A stretch of 60,799 nt of DNA from an uncultured Pirellulaceae bacterium (GCA_937981585.1 CALJOA010000029.1:1-60799); one strand, 5' to 3'. Counted from the stretch's first letter, positions 8,891 through 19,057 are shown. Made by a program: numbers and translations. Notes: a model not told the origin generated them from the sequence alone.

Positions 8891-10360
8891 CTAAGCGGCG
8901 ATTTGGTTTTTGGCTTTGGTGATCGATTCCAAATGCTCAACAGCGCGCTCAAGGGCCTTGTCGACATAAGGACCGATGGGCTCGTCTGGTGCCGCCTCGC
9001 TATCTTGCGGTTCGGTTGCTTCGTCGGCCGCGGGTTCTCGAGGTCCATCGTTTGGCTTTAATTCGTCGCCAGTGTTTTCATCGCCGTTATTCTCATCGCC
9101 GTCGTCTGACTCTTCAGGCGGTTGGTAGACGCGCAGTTGGTTGATCATCTCGGATTCTTGATCGGTCAGCAGGCCGCGCAAATCACGGATACTTCGCTGA
9201 CGCATGTTTTCAAAGACGTCGCTTTTGTCCAACTCGATCGCGAAACCGTTGTCCGGCTGAACCCCCCAGACATTGGTTTGCTTGGAAATCTCATCATAGC
9301 GGTCGATGCTCTTTCCGCTTGGCCGCCAGTAGCTGGCCGTCGTCAGTTTCAGCGCGCTCTCGCCGCGCCGGATTGGAATTACGTTTTGCACGGTTCCTTT
9401 GCCCCACGTTTGTTCGCCGATCACGACCGCACGACCGTGGTCTTGTAAGCAGCCGGCTAGAATTTCGCTGGCGCTGGCTGAGTTGCGATTGACCAACACG
9501 CAGATCGGGACGCTCGGATTGAGAGCGAGTTCAGAAGTCGATGACCAAGATTGCAAGACGATCTGTCCGCGGCCCTTGGTGCTGACGATCGGCAGATCCT
9601 GAGGAAGAAACATGTCGCAAATGTCGATGGCAACATCCAGCAGCCCGCCGGTGTTATTTCGGACGTCGATGATCAGACCGTCCAACTGGCCCTGGGTTTG
9701 TTTTAACGCGTCACGGATCTCTAGGGCGGATTTTTCACCAAACTGGATCAGACGCACATAGCCGATTCGAGGATTCTCTTTGAGAACATACTTCCAGCCG
9801 CCTTCGGGCATGCGGTAATCGCCGTGAGCGCTGGCGACCGGAATGATCGACCGCATTAATGACCGGGAGAAATTTTCGTCGCCTCGCGCGATGTCTATCT
9901 CAACCGACTCTCCAATCGGCCCGCGCAGTAACTTGATCGCTTCGCCTTTTGGTTTGTCGTTTGTTGGTTCGCCGTCGATCGTCAGAATTTGATCTCCCGG
10001 TTTTAGACCCGCCTCAAAGGCCGGTGTTCCCGGCATCGGGGCAAGCACCATCAAGTTGTTGGTTCGTGGGTCTTTCTCGATGAACATCCCGACGCCACCA
10101 AACTCCTGTTTCATGTCTTCGTCGAAGACTTTAAACATCTCCCCCGAAATGTAAATTGAGTGTTCGTCCAAGTCTTCAAGCATGCCTTCCATTGCCGTAA
10201 CGAATAGCTTCTCGGGTGGGACTTCCTGCAGCGATTGCCGCTCGATCACGTTCATCGCTTCGGCAAATAAGTTGGCGTACTTGTTCTTCGACGCTACCGA
10301 ATAGCAGGCATACGAAACGACGAACGTCAAAGCGACAATGAGAAGGTTTCTCGGAGGCAT
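8891..10360 (-). CDS. S41 family C-terminal processing peptidase (CtpA/Prc type)
   Basis: A 489-residue membrane-anchored serine protease that acts in the periplasm. An N-terminal TM/signal segment (5-20) is followed by a helical region, a PDZ domain (~85-165, with GGVGMFIEKD and FEAGLKPGDQILTIDG) and the S41 catalytic domain (~195-390). RNNTGGLLDVAI is the family signature. The Ser-Lys dyad is probably S296 in NRNSASASEILAG and K321 in WGKGTVQ. The last ~70 residues are acidic and Pro-rich (repeated DENNGDENTGDE) and probably disordered. The gene lies 191 nt upstream of acnA on the same strand. Confidence 0.92.
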   Translation of the reverse strand: MPPRNLLIVALTFVVSYACYSVASKNKYANLFAEAMNVIERQSLQEVPPEKLFVTAMEGMLEDLDEHSIYISGEMFKVFDEDMKQEFGGVGMFIEKDPRTNNLMVLAPMPGTPAFEAGLKPGDQILTIDGEPTNDKPKGEAIKLLRGPIGESVEIDIARGDENFSRSLMRSIIPVASAHGDYRMPEGGWKYVLKENPRIGYVRLIQFGEKSALEIRDALKQTQGQLDGLIIDVRNNTGGLLDVAIDICDMFLPQDLPIVSTKGRGQIVLQSWSSTSELALNPSVPICVLVNRNSASASEILAGCLQDHGRAVVIGEQTWGKGTVQNVIPIRRGESALKLTTASYWRPSGKSIDRYDEISKQTNVWGVQPDNGFAIELDKSDVFENMRQRSIRDLRGLLTDQESEMINQLRVYQPPEESDDGDENNGDENTGDELKPNDGPREPAADEATEPQDSEAAPDEPIGPYVDKALERAVEHLESITKAKNQIAA

Positions 10361-10469
10361 TTGGGTCTCTTGAGGTTAAGCCTTACCGCATGGCGAAGGG
10401 AAACTACGACGAAGCTTCATTCTACCAATTAGGTGACCGATAACCCAGTCGCTGTTTCTAGGTCGAAGA

Positions 10470-10515
10470 GGTTTGATTTCATTAGCCGTTTGGGCGATAG
10501 CCCGTTTTAGGCGGG
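10470..10515. repeat. Family A inverted repeat, left half only
   Basis: Carries tttgatttcattagccgttt and gggcgatagcccg, then changes into unrelated sequence where the loop and right arm should be. A truncated copy. Confidence 0.55.
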
Positions 10516-10620
10516 AGCTCGCGTTTGGCGAATGTCAAACCATGAACCCCAGAGAGGGCAAAGCAAGTTATATAGCGGCCCATGCTGAAGGCGTGGTGAA
10601 GCAGTCCGAAACCCGAGTTG

Positions 10621-10742
10621 AACAAATCCGAGTTGAACAAATCCGAGTTGTGGCAAATCAACGACTTTGGCATTTAGATCCGCAGCAGGCATTTGACTTT
10701 AGTGAGGAACAAATCCGAGTTGTGGCAAATCAACGACTTTGG
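10621..10742. repeat. Short direct repeats at the 3' end of the thioredoxin gene
   Basis: A 15-nt unit (aacaaatccgagttg) occurs at 10621-10635. It then begins a 35-nt block at 10636-10670, which recurs exactly at 10708-10742. The second block ends 4 nt before the stop of the thioredoxin/YHS gene. This looks like local slippage duplication. No coding content is evident. Confidence 0.7.
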
Positions 10743-10746
10743 CCGC

Positions 10747-12477
10747 TTACCGCATTGTGGTTGAACCGCCGCTTTTTTCCATCGCTTGTCGGACAGACTG
10801 CAAGTACTTTCGAGGCTCAAGCTGGAATCGGGCACGCGTTTCTGGTGACGCGAACAATACGATTCGTTGCCGTGGCACTTTGCCCATGAATACGCCGTAG
10901 TCTTCCAAACCGTCGACCAGGCGACCGGTCTCTTCAAAGATCACTGGATCGTAGCCTGCCAAAATTGGGCTATAGGCGTCGGGGTCACTTTGGAACAGTT
11001 GCAGGTTTTCCTGACTGGAAAAAATGTAGATCCGGTTACGATGAACGCAGCCAATCGATTCTTCACCGTCGATCCATTTGGATTTGGTCAGCAACGATAC
11101 AGGGCATTTTCCGTGCAACGCGTAATTGGGTTTGGCGGGAGTTTCAGACGCCTGATTGAGCCCACGCTCGACCACGCTCCCTGGTCCTCCGTTAAGAACG
11201 CTGTTTCCAGCGGAAGCGAACTTGGCGGGAGTCCCTGGCGGGTCAACGCCTCTATCCATCACTGAGCCGGCTGACTCGGCGCCAAAGTTAGGTGGTTGAG
11301 GGGGAACAAACCCAACGGCTGAATTTCCGTCTTGCGGCAAATTGATTTTGGCTTGGTAGTTCCCGTTGGCGGCGCCCACAACTTGGTTAGCTCGGTGACT
11401 TCCAAAGAACCGGTCGTCCATGACGACTTTGGGATCAGCGCTGAAGTTGGCGAGCTTTTGCTGGGCTTGTTCCCGAACAAGCCTAGCCGCGACGTCCGAT
11501 TGCTCGAGTCGTTTCAAAGCCGTGTTCCTTGGCTCGACTGGTTTGGCCTGACCAAATTGATTTGGGTTGAAGTCGCCTGTGGCTTCGGGGGCTGATGGAG
11601 CGAACTGGTTCAATTCGACTTCCGCTTGAGCAGGAGCACTTTGAAAATTATTCTGTTCGGGTGCCGGTGGTAGCTGCTCATCAACAAGCTGCATTTGATG
11701 GGGCAACGAAAGCTGTCCGGGCATTTGGACCGGTTTGGGCATCTCCATAGCCGCGGCCGGTGCATTTTGTTGAATGATTTTTCCGGGCACCATTGGGACA
11801 AGGCTTGGAGCCTGACTCAATTTGTTTGGAAACTGCGATCCCGATTGCTGCACAAACGGATTCTTGACCACCTGTCCTTGTCGCTCCAAATCCTTTGACG
11901 AAGCAGCCGGAGTGACGGGAGGCTGATAGGGGAAATTTGGTGTAAAGGCGGCTGTTTGTGCAACTGTAGAATTTTGCTGGTTGGCCTGTTGAATCTGATA
12001 AGCCGCGTTTTCAACTTGTGAATTTGGATCATCCATTTTGGTGCGAGTTGCTTCAAAATCGGAGATCATTTTCAAATACGACTTCGCCACGTCTGGACTT
12101 TTTCTCTTTGAGAGAATCTTTCCGTCGGGCGAAACCGCTACGTCACAGGGCAGCGTTTGAACTCCAAACTCCTCGACTAGATCAACTCGCTTATCCGCAT
12201 CCACTTTGACCGCAATCAGCTTGTCTGCGAACGCTCGCTGGACCATTGGATCAGTGAATACGAACGTCTCCAGCTGATCGCAGGGACGACACCATTGAGC
12301 CCCAAAGTGCAGCAGGATAATCTTGTCCTGAGCAGCCGCGGCTTTGGCGGCCGAGCTTGTATCGGGAAACCAATTGATACCTTGAGCGATGCAATTGGAA
12401 CTGCAACAGACCATTAAAACCGCAATACAGGTCTTGATTGCAAGAAAGAGTTGATTACTGAAAAGTGAATTATTCAT
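10747..12477 (-). CDS. Secreted thioredoxin-fold protein with C-terminal YHS-type domain
   Basis: A 576-residue exported protein. A signal peptide covers ~1-32. A thioredoxin-like domain (~35-145) carries WCRPC (C63, C66), in the Thioredoxin_7 style (LLHFGAQWCRPCDQLE). Residues ~150-440 are Gln/Pro/Asn-rich, low in complexity and probably disordered. The C-terminal ~120 residues begin GKCPVSLL and contain CVHRNRIYIFSS and DPDAYSPILAGYDPV, the pattern of planctomycete YHS-type domains, followed by a weaker second copy (IVLFASPETRARF). YHS domains often bind metals; a role in thiol/metal handling in the periplasm is inference. It is divergent from rho across an 841-nt gap. Confidence 0.82.
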   Translation of the reverse strand: MNNSLFSNQLFLAIKTCIAVLMVCCSSNCIAQGINWFPDTSSAAKAAAAQDKIILLHFGAQWCRPCDQLETFVFTDPMVQRAFADKLIAVKVDADKRVDLVEEFGVQTLPCDVAVSPDGKILSKRKSPDVAKSYLKMISDFEATRTKMDDPNSQVENAAYQIQQANQQNSTVAQTAAFTPNFPYQPPVTPAASSKDLERQGQVVKNPFVQQSGSQFPNKLSQAPSLVPMVPGKIIQQNAPAAAMEMPKPVQMPGQLSLPHQMQLVDEQLPPAPEQNNFQSAPAQAEVELNQFAPSAPEATGDFNPNQFGQAKPVEPRNTALKRLEQSDVAARLVREQAQQKLANFSADPKVVMDDRFFGSHRANQVVGAANGNYQAKINLPQDGNSAVGFVPPQPPNFGAESAGSVMDRGVDPPGTPAKFASAGNSVLNGGPGSVVERGLNQASETPAKPNYALHGKCPVSLLTKSKWIDGEESIGCVHRNRIYIFSSQENLQLFQSDPDAYSPILAGYDPVIFEETGRLVDGLEDYGVFMGKVPRQRIVLFASPETRARFQLEPRKYLQSVRQAMEKSGGSTTMR

Positions 12478-13318
12478 GTGCTGTTCGATGGTAGGATAAG
12501 CGGACCTATCGTCAGAATCGGCATTGCACTAAATCATGGTGAGTAAACCCTGCGGATTATTTGGAATTTCCTTGGGTATTGGGGATTCTTGCTGACCAAA
12601 ATCCGAAAAGCAGTAATGTCGGAAAAATGGGTAAAATTTTTGATTATCCTTGACAGCAGGGCGACTATCGTTAAAACTTTCAGCAGATCAAGCTTTCGCC
12701 TGTCGCTTACAGGCAATGTTTGCAGGGTTTCGTTTTTTACGCCCTTGTGTTGGGATTCGTTTGCTGACGAATTCCATTCCTGACCAACGGTCGGCGATGA
12801 ACGCCGAAAATCTGACGTCGGGGTTCTGGTATGAACAGTGTAGTCGTCTCGGCGCATTAGTTTTCATGCGAGTCATTCTCAAGGGTAGCGTCTCTCAAGC
12901 ACAGTCGGCTGTTACCAAAGTTTGGAACGGTTGCTACTTTCTTGTTGGCTTCGAAAGTTTCGATCGATAACGTTTCGCCATTCGACGGCGACGGTTCTTA
13001 AGATTGTTTTAGTGAGCAGGCATCGGAAGCGCTCCTGACGGACAATTGCATGTTGTCCTGATTCTTTGCAAGTAATCTTGCTCGAGTTGGTTTTTACGCT
13101 TGTTAATGCAGGTGTTCAGACATTCGTTCCCCCTCAGGTTTCCGCTTTCAATGAATGACTTTTCGTGGGAAATGTCTTTTCAAATTTCATTCGATTGAAT
13201 TTTTCTCGATGATTTCTCTCAACCTCAAAACGGGTTTTTAGATTCGATTTCTCTGGCGCAATCCAATTGCGACAATGCAACTCTGGACCTTTTGGGTCGC
13301 CACATTTTCAGGTGCTTT
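12478..13318. other. Long intergenic region upstream of rho, nothing firm
   Basis: An 841-nt divergent gap between the thioredoxin/YHS gene and rho. Frames of ~100 codons exist on both strands but lack family similarity and good starts. The size leaves room for promoters and a long rho leader, which is autoregulated in other bacteria, but I can identify no specific site. Confidence 0.45.
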
Positions 13319-14935
13319 ATGGCAAAAAAACGTACGCGTTCACGTAAATCGGCAGACACTGCCGCCTCAAAGAACGACGACTTTCCGACGCTTGACGATC
13401 TCGAAAAAGCCGCAGCGCCCAAGAAAAAACGGGCCTCTAGCCGTTCCAGGGCCAAGGCTTCCGATTCCAGCAGCGACGAAGGTGCATCCCAACCACGTGG
13501 CGAATCCCGCAACGACGACTTCGACGATCGGCCCCGATCCAACGATGACGGTGAGAAGAACTCCGGCGAAAAGAAATCCGGCGGAGACTCCGGAGGCAAT
13601 AACCGCAGTCGATCCCGTGGACGATCCCGAGGAAACGGTGGCGGAAACAATAATAGCGGCGGCGGTAGCCGCAACAGCCGACGTCGCCGTGGCGGAAGAA
13701 ACAATAACAACGGTGGCGGTGGTGGTGGGCGCAACAACCGAAGCAAGAATGGAAACCGTGGTGGAGGACGCCGTGGTAATCGAAGCAACGAACCGGTTGA
13801 ATTCGATGACGCTGAACTGGAACCTGGCGTAGGATTGCTGGAGCTGCATCCCAACGGATACGGTTTCCTGCGAAACGCAACCAACAACTACTCTCGTGAG
13901 CGAAGCGATCCGTTTGTTCCCGGAACAATGATCGAAAAGTTCAGCTTGCGCCCCGGTGTGATTATCAAAGGCATGGTTCAACCAGCCCGAAAACAGCAGG
14001 GGCCGCGGCTGCGAGAATTGACCGAAGTGGATGGGCTTGAGCCAGAAGAATACCTCGAAGTCAAATCCTTTGACCAACTGACGCCGATCAATCCGGAGCA
14101 GTGGTATCAAATGGAAACTGGCCCAGAGCCGCTGACGACTCGCGTGATGGACCTGCTTACTCCGCTTGGTAAAGGACAGCGGGCGTTGATCGTCGCGCCT
14201 CCACGAAGCGGCAAGACAATCATGCTTCAGCATATCGCCAACGGAATCGCGACGAACCATCCCGGTTCAAAGCTTATGGTTCTGTTGATCGATGAGCGGC
14301 CTGAAGAGGTCACCGACATGAAACGAAATATCAACGGCGAAGTGATCGCAAGTAGTTTGGACGAAGATATCGAGAGCCACGTTCGGTTGTCGCAACTGGT
14401 TATCCAGCGTTGCAAGCGATTGGCCGAATCAGGACAGGATGTTTTCCTGCTGATGGACTCGATTACACGTTTGGCCCGTGCATTCAACAAATGGGTCGGA
14501 AACACCGGTCGAACAATGTCGGGTGGCGTGGACATCAAGGCGATGGACATTCCGAAGAAGCTCTTCTCGTCCGCACGAGCGTTCGAAGAAGGTGGCTCAC
14601 TGACGATCGTTGGTACCGCCTTGGTCGATACCGGCAGCCGTATGGATGAACTGATTTTTCAGGAGTTCAAAGGTACCGGTAATATGGAGCTGGTGCTGGA
14701 TCGTAAGCTTGCTGACCGCCGCGTCTGGCCTGCAATAGATATTTCGCAGTCGGGAACGCGGCGCGAAGAATTGTTGCTACAGCCGGATACGCTTCACGCG
14801 GTAACGATGCTCCGTCGTACACTTTCGTCAATGCATCCGATCGAAGCGATGGAGCAGTTAACCCGGCAGTTGGGACGATTCAAAACCAACGCTGAGTTCA
14901 TCACGCTAATCAGTGGCAAGATGGCTGATATGTAG
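13319..14935 (+). CDS. rho: Transcription termination factor Rho with long RG/N-rich N-terminal tail
   Basis: A 538-residue hexameric RNA helicase that terminates transcription. I start at the ATG at 13319 ([13 protein letters not shown]); an in-frame ATG 27 nt upstream is less likely. Residues ~1-155 are disordered and strongly basic: Lys/Ser/Asp-rich first, then [22 protein letters not shown] runs. The Rho RNA-binding domain starts around 165 ([14 protein letters not shown]). The ATPase core has the Walker A PPRSGKT at 294-300, the [13 protein letters not shown] segment, [11 protein letters not shown], and the Q/R-loop region ending in SGKMADM. The core is complete and normal. The inserted tail resembles extended Rho proteins of several other phyla but is unusually Gly/Asn/Arg-rich. 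Confidence 0.95.
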   Translation: MAKKRTRSRKSADTAASKNDDFPTLDDLEKAAAPKKKRASSRSRAKASDSSSDEGASQPRGESRNDDFDDRPRSNDDGEKNSGEKKSGGDSGGNNRSRSRGRSRGNGGGNNNSGGGSRNSRRRRGGRNNNNGGGGGGRNNRSKNGNRGGGRRGNRSNEPVEFDDAELEPGVGLLELHPNGYGFLRNATNNYSRERSDPFVPGTMIEKFSLRPGVIIKGMVQPARKQQGPRLRELTEVDGLEPEEYLEVKSFDQLTPINPEQWYQMETGPEPLTTRVMDLLTPLGKGQRALIVAPPRSGKTIMLQHIANGIATNHPGSKLMVLLIDERPEEVTDMKRNINGEVIASSLDEDIESHVRLSQLVIQRCKRLAESGQDVFLLMDSITRLARAFNKWVGNTGRTMSGGVDIKAMDIPKKLFSSARAFEEGGSLTIVGTALVDTGSRMDELIFQEFKGTGNMELVLDRKLADRRVWPAIDISQSGTRREELLLQPDTLHAVTMLRRTLSSMHPIEAMEQLTRQLGRFKTNAEFITLISGKMADM

Positions 14936-14990
14936 GATCGGCATCCTAATAGCTCGGCTCTCGCTACATTCCAAATGATCGGGCTCAAGG

Positions 14991-15080
14991 GTGCAATTCG
15001 CGTTTATTAGCGTCGATTGGCGGTTGAAAATCGGCAAGCATTCTCACGCAAGCGTACTCCTCAAATTACTAGGCCTTCTA
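14991..15080. repeat. Dispersed repeat family E, copy 1
   Basis: Contains ttcgcgtttattagcg and a ggcaagcattctcacg stretch. The same order occurs at 42801-42925 and, on the opposite strand, at 31170-31275. Intergenic and non-coding. Confidence 0.6.
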
Positions 15081-15199
15081 GGCAACCAATCAATACCAAT
15101 ACACTAAACAATGAATAACTGGATTGAGTAGTGTTGCGCTAAAGCCGGGACTACAAACGGGGCACGTTGAGGCTGCGAATTTTTCAAAGATTCCTTACC

Positions 15200-15275
15200 A
15201 GCATCAGCCGTTTTGGCGATAGCCACGGTTAATGGCAATTCAACCGGGGCTATCGCCCAAACGGCTAATAAATTC
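15200..15275. repeat. Family A inverted repeat (complete)
   Basis: Left arm agccgttttggcgatagcc, loop containing ggttaatggcaattcaacc, right arm gggctatcgcccaaacggct. It lies in the 650-nt gap between rho and the coiled-coil gene; apart from this and family E I see nothing in that gap. Confidence 0.72.
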
Positions 15276-15587
15276 ACACCCACGTTGCGCCTATCAAAAT
15301 CCTATGGCGCTTCGAGTTTATATTTTGTGCGAGCTTGACGAGGTTGATTTACGCTAGCAGCTCAACGCTAACTTCATCACGCTGCCCAATTCGTCAGGTT
15401 CCTTTTCACCCGCCCAACTCTTGGTTGGCAAACTTTCTCGGTTATGCCAATTTTGCTGAAGATTCGTGTCGTAATGATCCGAATCGACTAGAGGAGTAGT
15501 GCAACGTCTACCTGCCTTTGGTCGTCTGCGCTTGGTATTGGTGAATCGCACTTGCGCTGAAGCCAGGACCGCTCGATACGAAAGAAC

Positions 15588-17801
15588 ATGGAGTTGAGCA
15601 TGATTGCTACCGCTAGTTTTGAACTGTACCCCTACATCGCAGGATTCTTCCTGGTATTTGCGGGTTTGCTCATTGGTTACTTCCTTTGGTACCGAAACGC
15701 GGCCATCGAGGAAGCCGCACGTCGCAAGTTAAGCCTTGAAAACGAAGACTTGCGAACATCACTCAAGCTTGCCCACGGATCGCACGAGCAGCTTGACGAG
15801 CGGTTTACGCGTCAGAAGGGCCAACTCAATGTGCTTCAACAGCTTTGTGACGATTGGTCCGCCAGCCGAGAACAGGGGGAGCGTGAACGGGCGCAGCTTG
15901 AGGTCGACGCGGCGGACAAGGCTCGCAAGTTCGAAGAAGCGATGGAAGAACTCCGAAAGGAAAAGAACGTTCGGATCGAGCTCGAAGATAGCATTCACAA
16001 AATCACACAAGCCGAAATTGTCAGCAAAGCCGAAATAGAAGACGAGTGGCGAAATCGCCACGCAGAAGTCGAATCGCAGTTGCTCCAGCATCAAGCAGAA
16101 TCCAAAACCGCCAACAGCGAAAACGAGCGACTCACCAAACAGCTCCACGCGGCCGAAGCCGCAATCGCCGAACTGACCGCGGATCTAGATAATCAGGTTT
16201 CGTTGCTCAATGCCGCCACAGCAAACCACAGCGGCCTGAAGCAAGAATACATTTCGATTGAGTCGTCGCTGCAAGTCAGTGCTGATCAACTCAAGAATGC
16301 CAACTCGAAAGCGGCAGCGGCTTTGTCCGCTCAGCGAGTCGCAGAGGACTCGATGGCCGAGCTTCAAATCAGTTACGAAGACGCACAACGAACGATCGAA
16401 CAGCTTCGCGGCAAACTTTCGGGCATGAAGTCGCTTGAGTCGCAAGTTGTTTCGCTTCAGGAATCACTCAAGAACAATACCACTCAGCTGGAAAAGGTCT
16501 CCTTTCAACGCGACCAGTCGTTGGAAGCCGAGAAGTCTTCGCTCAATCGCGCCAGCGGGATGCAAAAGCGAATCGACAATCAAGAAGCCACCATTCACAA
16601 GCTTCGTGAGAAACGCGAACTGGAGCTGCAACGGTTCCAGGAAGAGATACAAAAACGAGCCGAAGCCGAAATCGCGCTGAAGCAGAAACAGACTTCACTG
16701 GAAACGCAGCTCAAACGCCAAACAGCTCAACTGGAAAGCCAAACGTCCCAGCTACAGCAGCAAACTGGCGACCTGTCGTCAACATTGGAAAAAGAGCGCA
16801 GCCAGTGGCAAAGTAAGCTCGCGGCGAAGGCCCAAGAGATTTCTCAGATCTCAGTCAATCGAGACGAGCTAGAGTCCGAGTTGGCAATGACCAAAAATTC
16901 GCTGTCAAAATCACAACAGCAGTTGGAGCAAGCCAAGCAAGAACGCAGTCAGTGGGAAAGCCGACTTACCACTAAATCCCATGAGCTTTCGCAGGTTACG
17001 ATGACTCGAGACGAGATTGAGTCGGAGTTGGCGATGACCAAAAAATCACTTTCCAAGTCGCATGAAGAGTTGGCACGGGCGAAGGGCGAAGTCGAGAATC
17101 TTCTCGAACAGGTTCGCGAACTCAAAATCACTTGCCAGCGAATCGTCGAGCTTGAACGATTAGTCAAGCAACGTGACGGAGAAGACAACCTAGCGACCGA
17201 GGAACTGCGAACGCTTCGAAATCAGTACGCCGACGCCTACGCGAAACAGCAACAGTTGATGACCGAGCTAACGGCGCTTCGAAACGAAAGAAATTCGATT
17301 CGCACGGACCACAGTCAGTACATCGAGCAGGTGGAACTACTTCAAGGTAGACTCGAAGCCAGCGAAGCCACAATCCGAGCTCTTCGCAACGAGCGAGCCG
17401 CCGTTCTGGCTCAATTGGCAAACTACCGGGCGATCGCCGAACCGGATGCGACTGTCATTTCGTTCACCGAAGCCATGGCCCAGCGGCGGCAACAAGAGGT
17501 CGTTTACGACCAAGAGTATGGCGGGCACACCAGCCAGCACGAAGTCCGCGGAACCGTCTACACCGAGGCTCCCGAGACCAAGGACGACCTGAAACGAATT
17601 TCTGGAATCGCCGAAGTTCTCGAAGCACGTTTGAACGACTACGGAATTTATACGTTCAAGCAGATTATGGAGTGGAAGCCCAAGGCGATCGAGGAGTTCT
17701 CTCGCTTGCTGACTTTCAAAGACCGGATCGAACGCGACGATTGGCTTTCCCAAGCCCGGTTCTTCTACAACGAGAAAACCAAACGCTCGGCTGTGGCTTA
17801 A
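15588..17801 (+). CDS. Membrane-anchored long coiled-coil protein with C-terminal helix-hairpin-helix domain
   Basis: A 737-residue protein. One TM helix (about 14-32, YIAGFFLVFAGLLIGYFLW) is followed by ~580 residues of heptad-rich, Glu/Gln/Lys/Leu-dominated coiled coil with near-repeated blocks around 400-500 (ESELAMTKNSLSKS and ESELAMTKKSLSKS). The last ~65 residues match the small helix-hairpin-helix module seen at the end of many bacterial membrane proteins: DDLKRISGIAEVLEARLNDYGI and then DRIERDDWLSQA. That module is usually assumed to bind nucleic acid. A structural role tethering DNA or another partner to the membrane is inference. An alternative start at the fifth codon is possible. 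Confidence 0.75.
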   Translation: MELSMIATASFELYPYIAGFFLVFAGLLIGYFLWYRNAAIEEAARRKLSLENEDLRTSLKLAHGSHEQLDERFTRQKGQLNVLQQLCDDWSASREQGERERAQLEVDAADKARKFEEAMEELRKEKNVRIELEDSIHKITQAEIVSKAEIEDEWRNRHAEVESQLLQHQAESKTANSENERLTKQLHAAEAAIAELTADLDNQVSLLNAATANHSGLKQEYISIESSLQVSADQLKNANSKAAAALSAQRVAEDSMAELQISYEDAQRTIEQLRGKLSGMKSLESQVVSLQESLKNNTTQLEKVSFQRDQSLEAEKSSLNRASGMQKRIDNQEATIHKLREKRELELQRFQEEIQKRAEAEIALKQKQTSLETQLKRQTAQLESQTSQLQQQTGDLSSTLEKERSQWQSKLAAKAQEISQISVNRDELESELAMTKNSLSKSQQQLEQAKQERSQWESRLTTKSHELSQVTMTRDEIESELAMTKKSLSKSHEELARAKGEVENLLEQVRELKITCQRIVELERLVKQRDGEDNLATEELRTLRNQYADAYAKQQQLMTELTALRNERNSIRTDHSQYIEQVELLQGRLEASEATIRALRNERAAVLAQLANYRAIAEPDATVISFTEAMAQRRQQEVVYDQEYGGHTSQHEVRGTVYTEAPETKDDLKRISGIAEVLEARLNDYGIYTFKQIMEWKPKAIEEFSRLLTFKDRIERDDWLSQARFFYNEKTKRSAVA

Positions 17802-17980
17802 GCGTTTCAATATCGCTATCGAATCGCCTCTAAAGTAGGACGGCTCTTCGAGGCTGTGTTTTTTGGCAACATGCCAAAACGGCAAAACGGCTGGTAAAAT
17901 CACAAGCTCTCCGAGGCGTGAAAACTCGCCTCCGTCAATGTCAGTGCGATATGTTTGGATAGTGCTTGTATATCTATCAG

Positions 17981-18072
<92 letters not shown>

Positions 18073-18215
18073 AATCGCGGCTTCAAAGTTTCAAGAAACA
18101 ATCCGGCTCTATTCGAGTTAACTCATCATGGCTAAAAACGACAATATCGCGAAACTACATCGAGCCAAGGTCACGCATGATCGATGGCCAACTAGCGTAA
18201 TCCAGTGCAATCCAA

Positions 18216-18533
18216 CTATCGTCGTCTGATGGGCCCGAAACGATCTTCGCCAAGTCGATCTCGCAAGAGTGTCCTTGCACCTTGAGCAATATCGCGCGGC
18301 AACGGTGCAGAATATCCGCGATGATAGCTGCGCCTGATGGTGTTGCCGTAAAAATGCATCGGCCGGTAAGGCCGTTTGTGCATGGGCATGTTTTGAATGC
18401 AGACTCGGTCGGATCCACGAGCAAAAACGTACGGATACCAATCCGGTTCGGCAGCAACTGAGGGGCTTTGTGATAAAAAAATCAGCGTCAATAGAAGAGG
18501 TGTAAACATAGTCACGGACACTTGTAATTTCAT
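18216..18533 (-). CDS. Small secreted protein, unknown function
   Basis: A 105-residue protein with a clear signal peptide (hydrophobic core TPLLLTLIFLSQSPSVAA, cleavage near residue 28). The mature part is ~77 residues, basic and rich in Tyr/Arg/His (MHFYGNTIRRSYHRG). GAAGG sits 8 nt before the ATG at 18533. I recall similar short planctomycete proteins with an FYGNT-RR motif but know no function. Overlapping frames at 18118-18585 and 18155-18457 are rejected. Confidence 0.6.
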   Translation of the reverse strand: MKLQVSVTMFTPLLLTLIFLSQSPSVAAEPDWYPYVFARGSDRVCIQNMPMHKRPYRPMHFYGNTIRRSYHRGYSAPLPRDIAQGARTLLRDRLGEDRFGPIRRR

Positions 18534-18674
18534 GATGTAAACCTTCGGTGAATTTCAAGTTGCGTGAGGCAAACTCTGGCCGCACGACAGTGGCGAGAGT
18601 ATTCTAGTGTTGAAATTTGAGGACGCAAATGTGCTGCGCCAAATGTCACGAGAGTTTGAAGTTTCGGATAGATC

Positions 18675-18917
18675 ATGGACTACGATTTCGACGATGAAGA
18701 CTCCGAAATTAGCGATGAGCTGGAGAGTGGGCGGCTTGATGAAGAAGCTGGATATATCTGCAACAGTTGCGGCGAAGAGATCGTAGTTCCGCTGGATTAT
18801 TCCCAAGGCCAAAATCAAGAGTACGTCGAAGATTGCCCCGTGTGTTGCAATCCTAACTTGATCTTTGTCGAATTCAGCCAGGATGGCCAAGCCAATATTT
18901 GGAGCCGCGCTGAATAG
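18675..18917 (+). CDS. CPXCG-type cysteine-rich zinc-ribbon protein
   Basis: An 80-residue protein. The acidic N-terminus leads into YICNSCGEEI and, ~28 residues later, EDCPVCCNPN, the two Cys pairs of the small CPXCG family. The rest of the family pattern (VEDCPVC followed by a hydrophobic strand) also fits. It probably binds zinc; its role is unknown. It is divergent from the small secreted protein at 18216-18533. Confidence 0.75.
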   Translation: MDYDFDDEDSEISDELESGRLDEEAGYICNSCGEEIVVPLDYSQGQNQEYVEDCPVCCNPNLIFVEFSQDGQANIWSRAE

Positions 18918-19057
18918 GGTTTAAGCGATCAATTCTCTCGGAGTTTTGGGGTCGTACCTTCTGTTTACGCCTTGCCGTTGCATCTGGTCTAATCAGAGCC
19001 TCGGATACTTGAGTCCCGACACGCAAGATTGACGAATGGTTTTTCAGGTTCGTGGTT

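Noticed and set aside
13225..13887. A 220-codon Pro/Arg/Leu-rich minus-strand frame antisense to the rho N-terminus
   Set aside because: It mirrors the Gly/Arg-rich low-complexity codons of the Rho tail and has no plausible protein features.
13367..14260. A 297-codon minus-strand frame across rho
   Set aside because: Shadow frame of a highly conserved gene; no family resemblance.
18118..18585. Alternative minus-strand frames of 155 and 100 codons over the small secreted protein
   Set aside because: Only the 105-codon frame has a signal peptide and a ribosome site.
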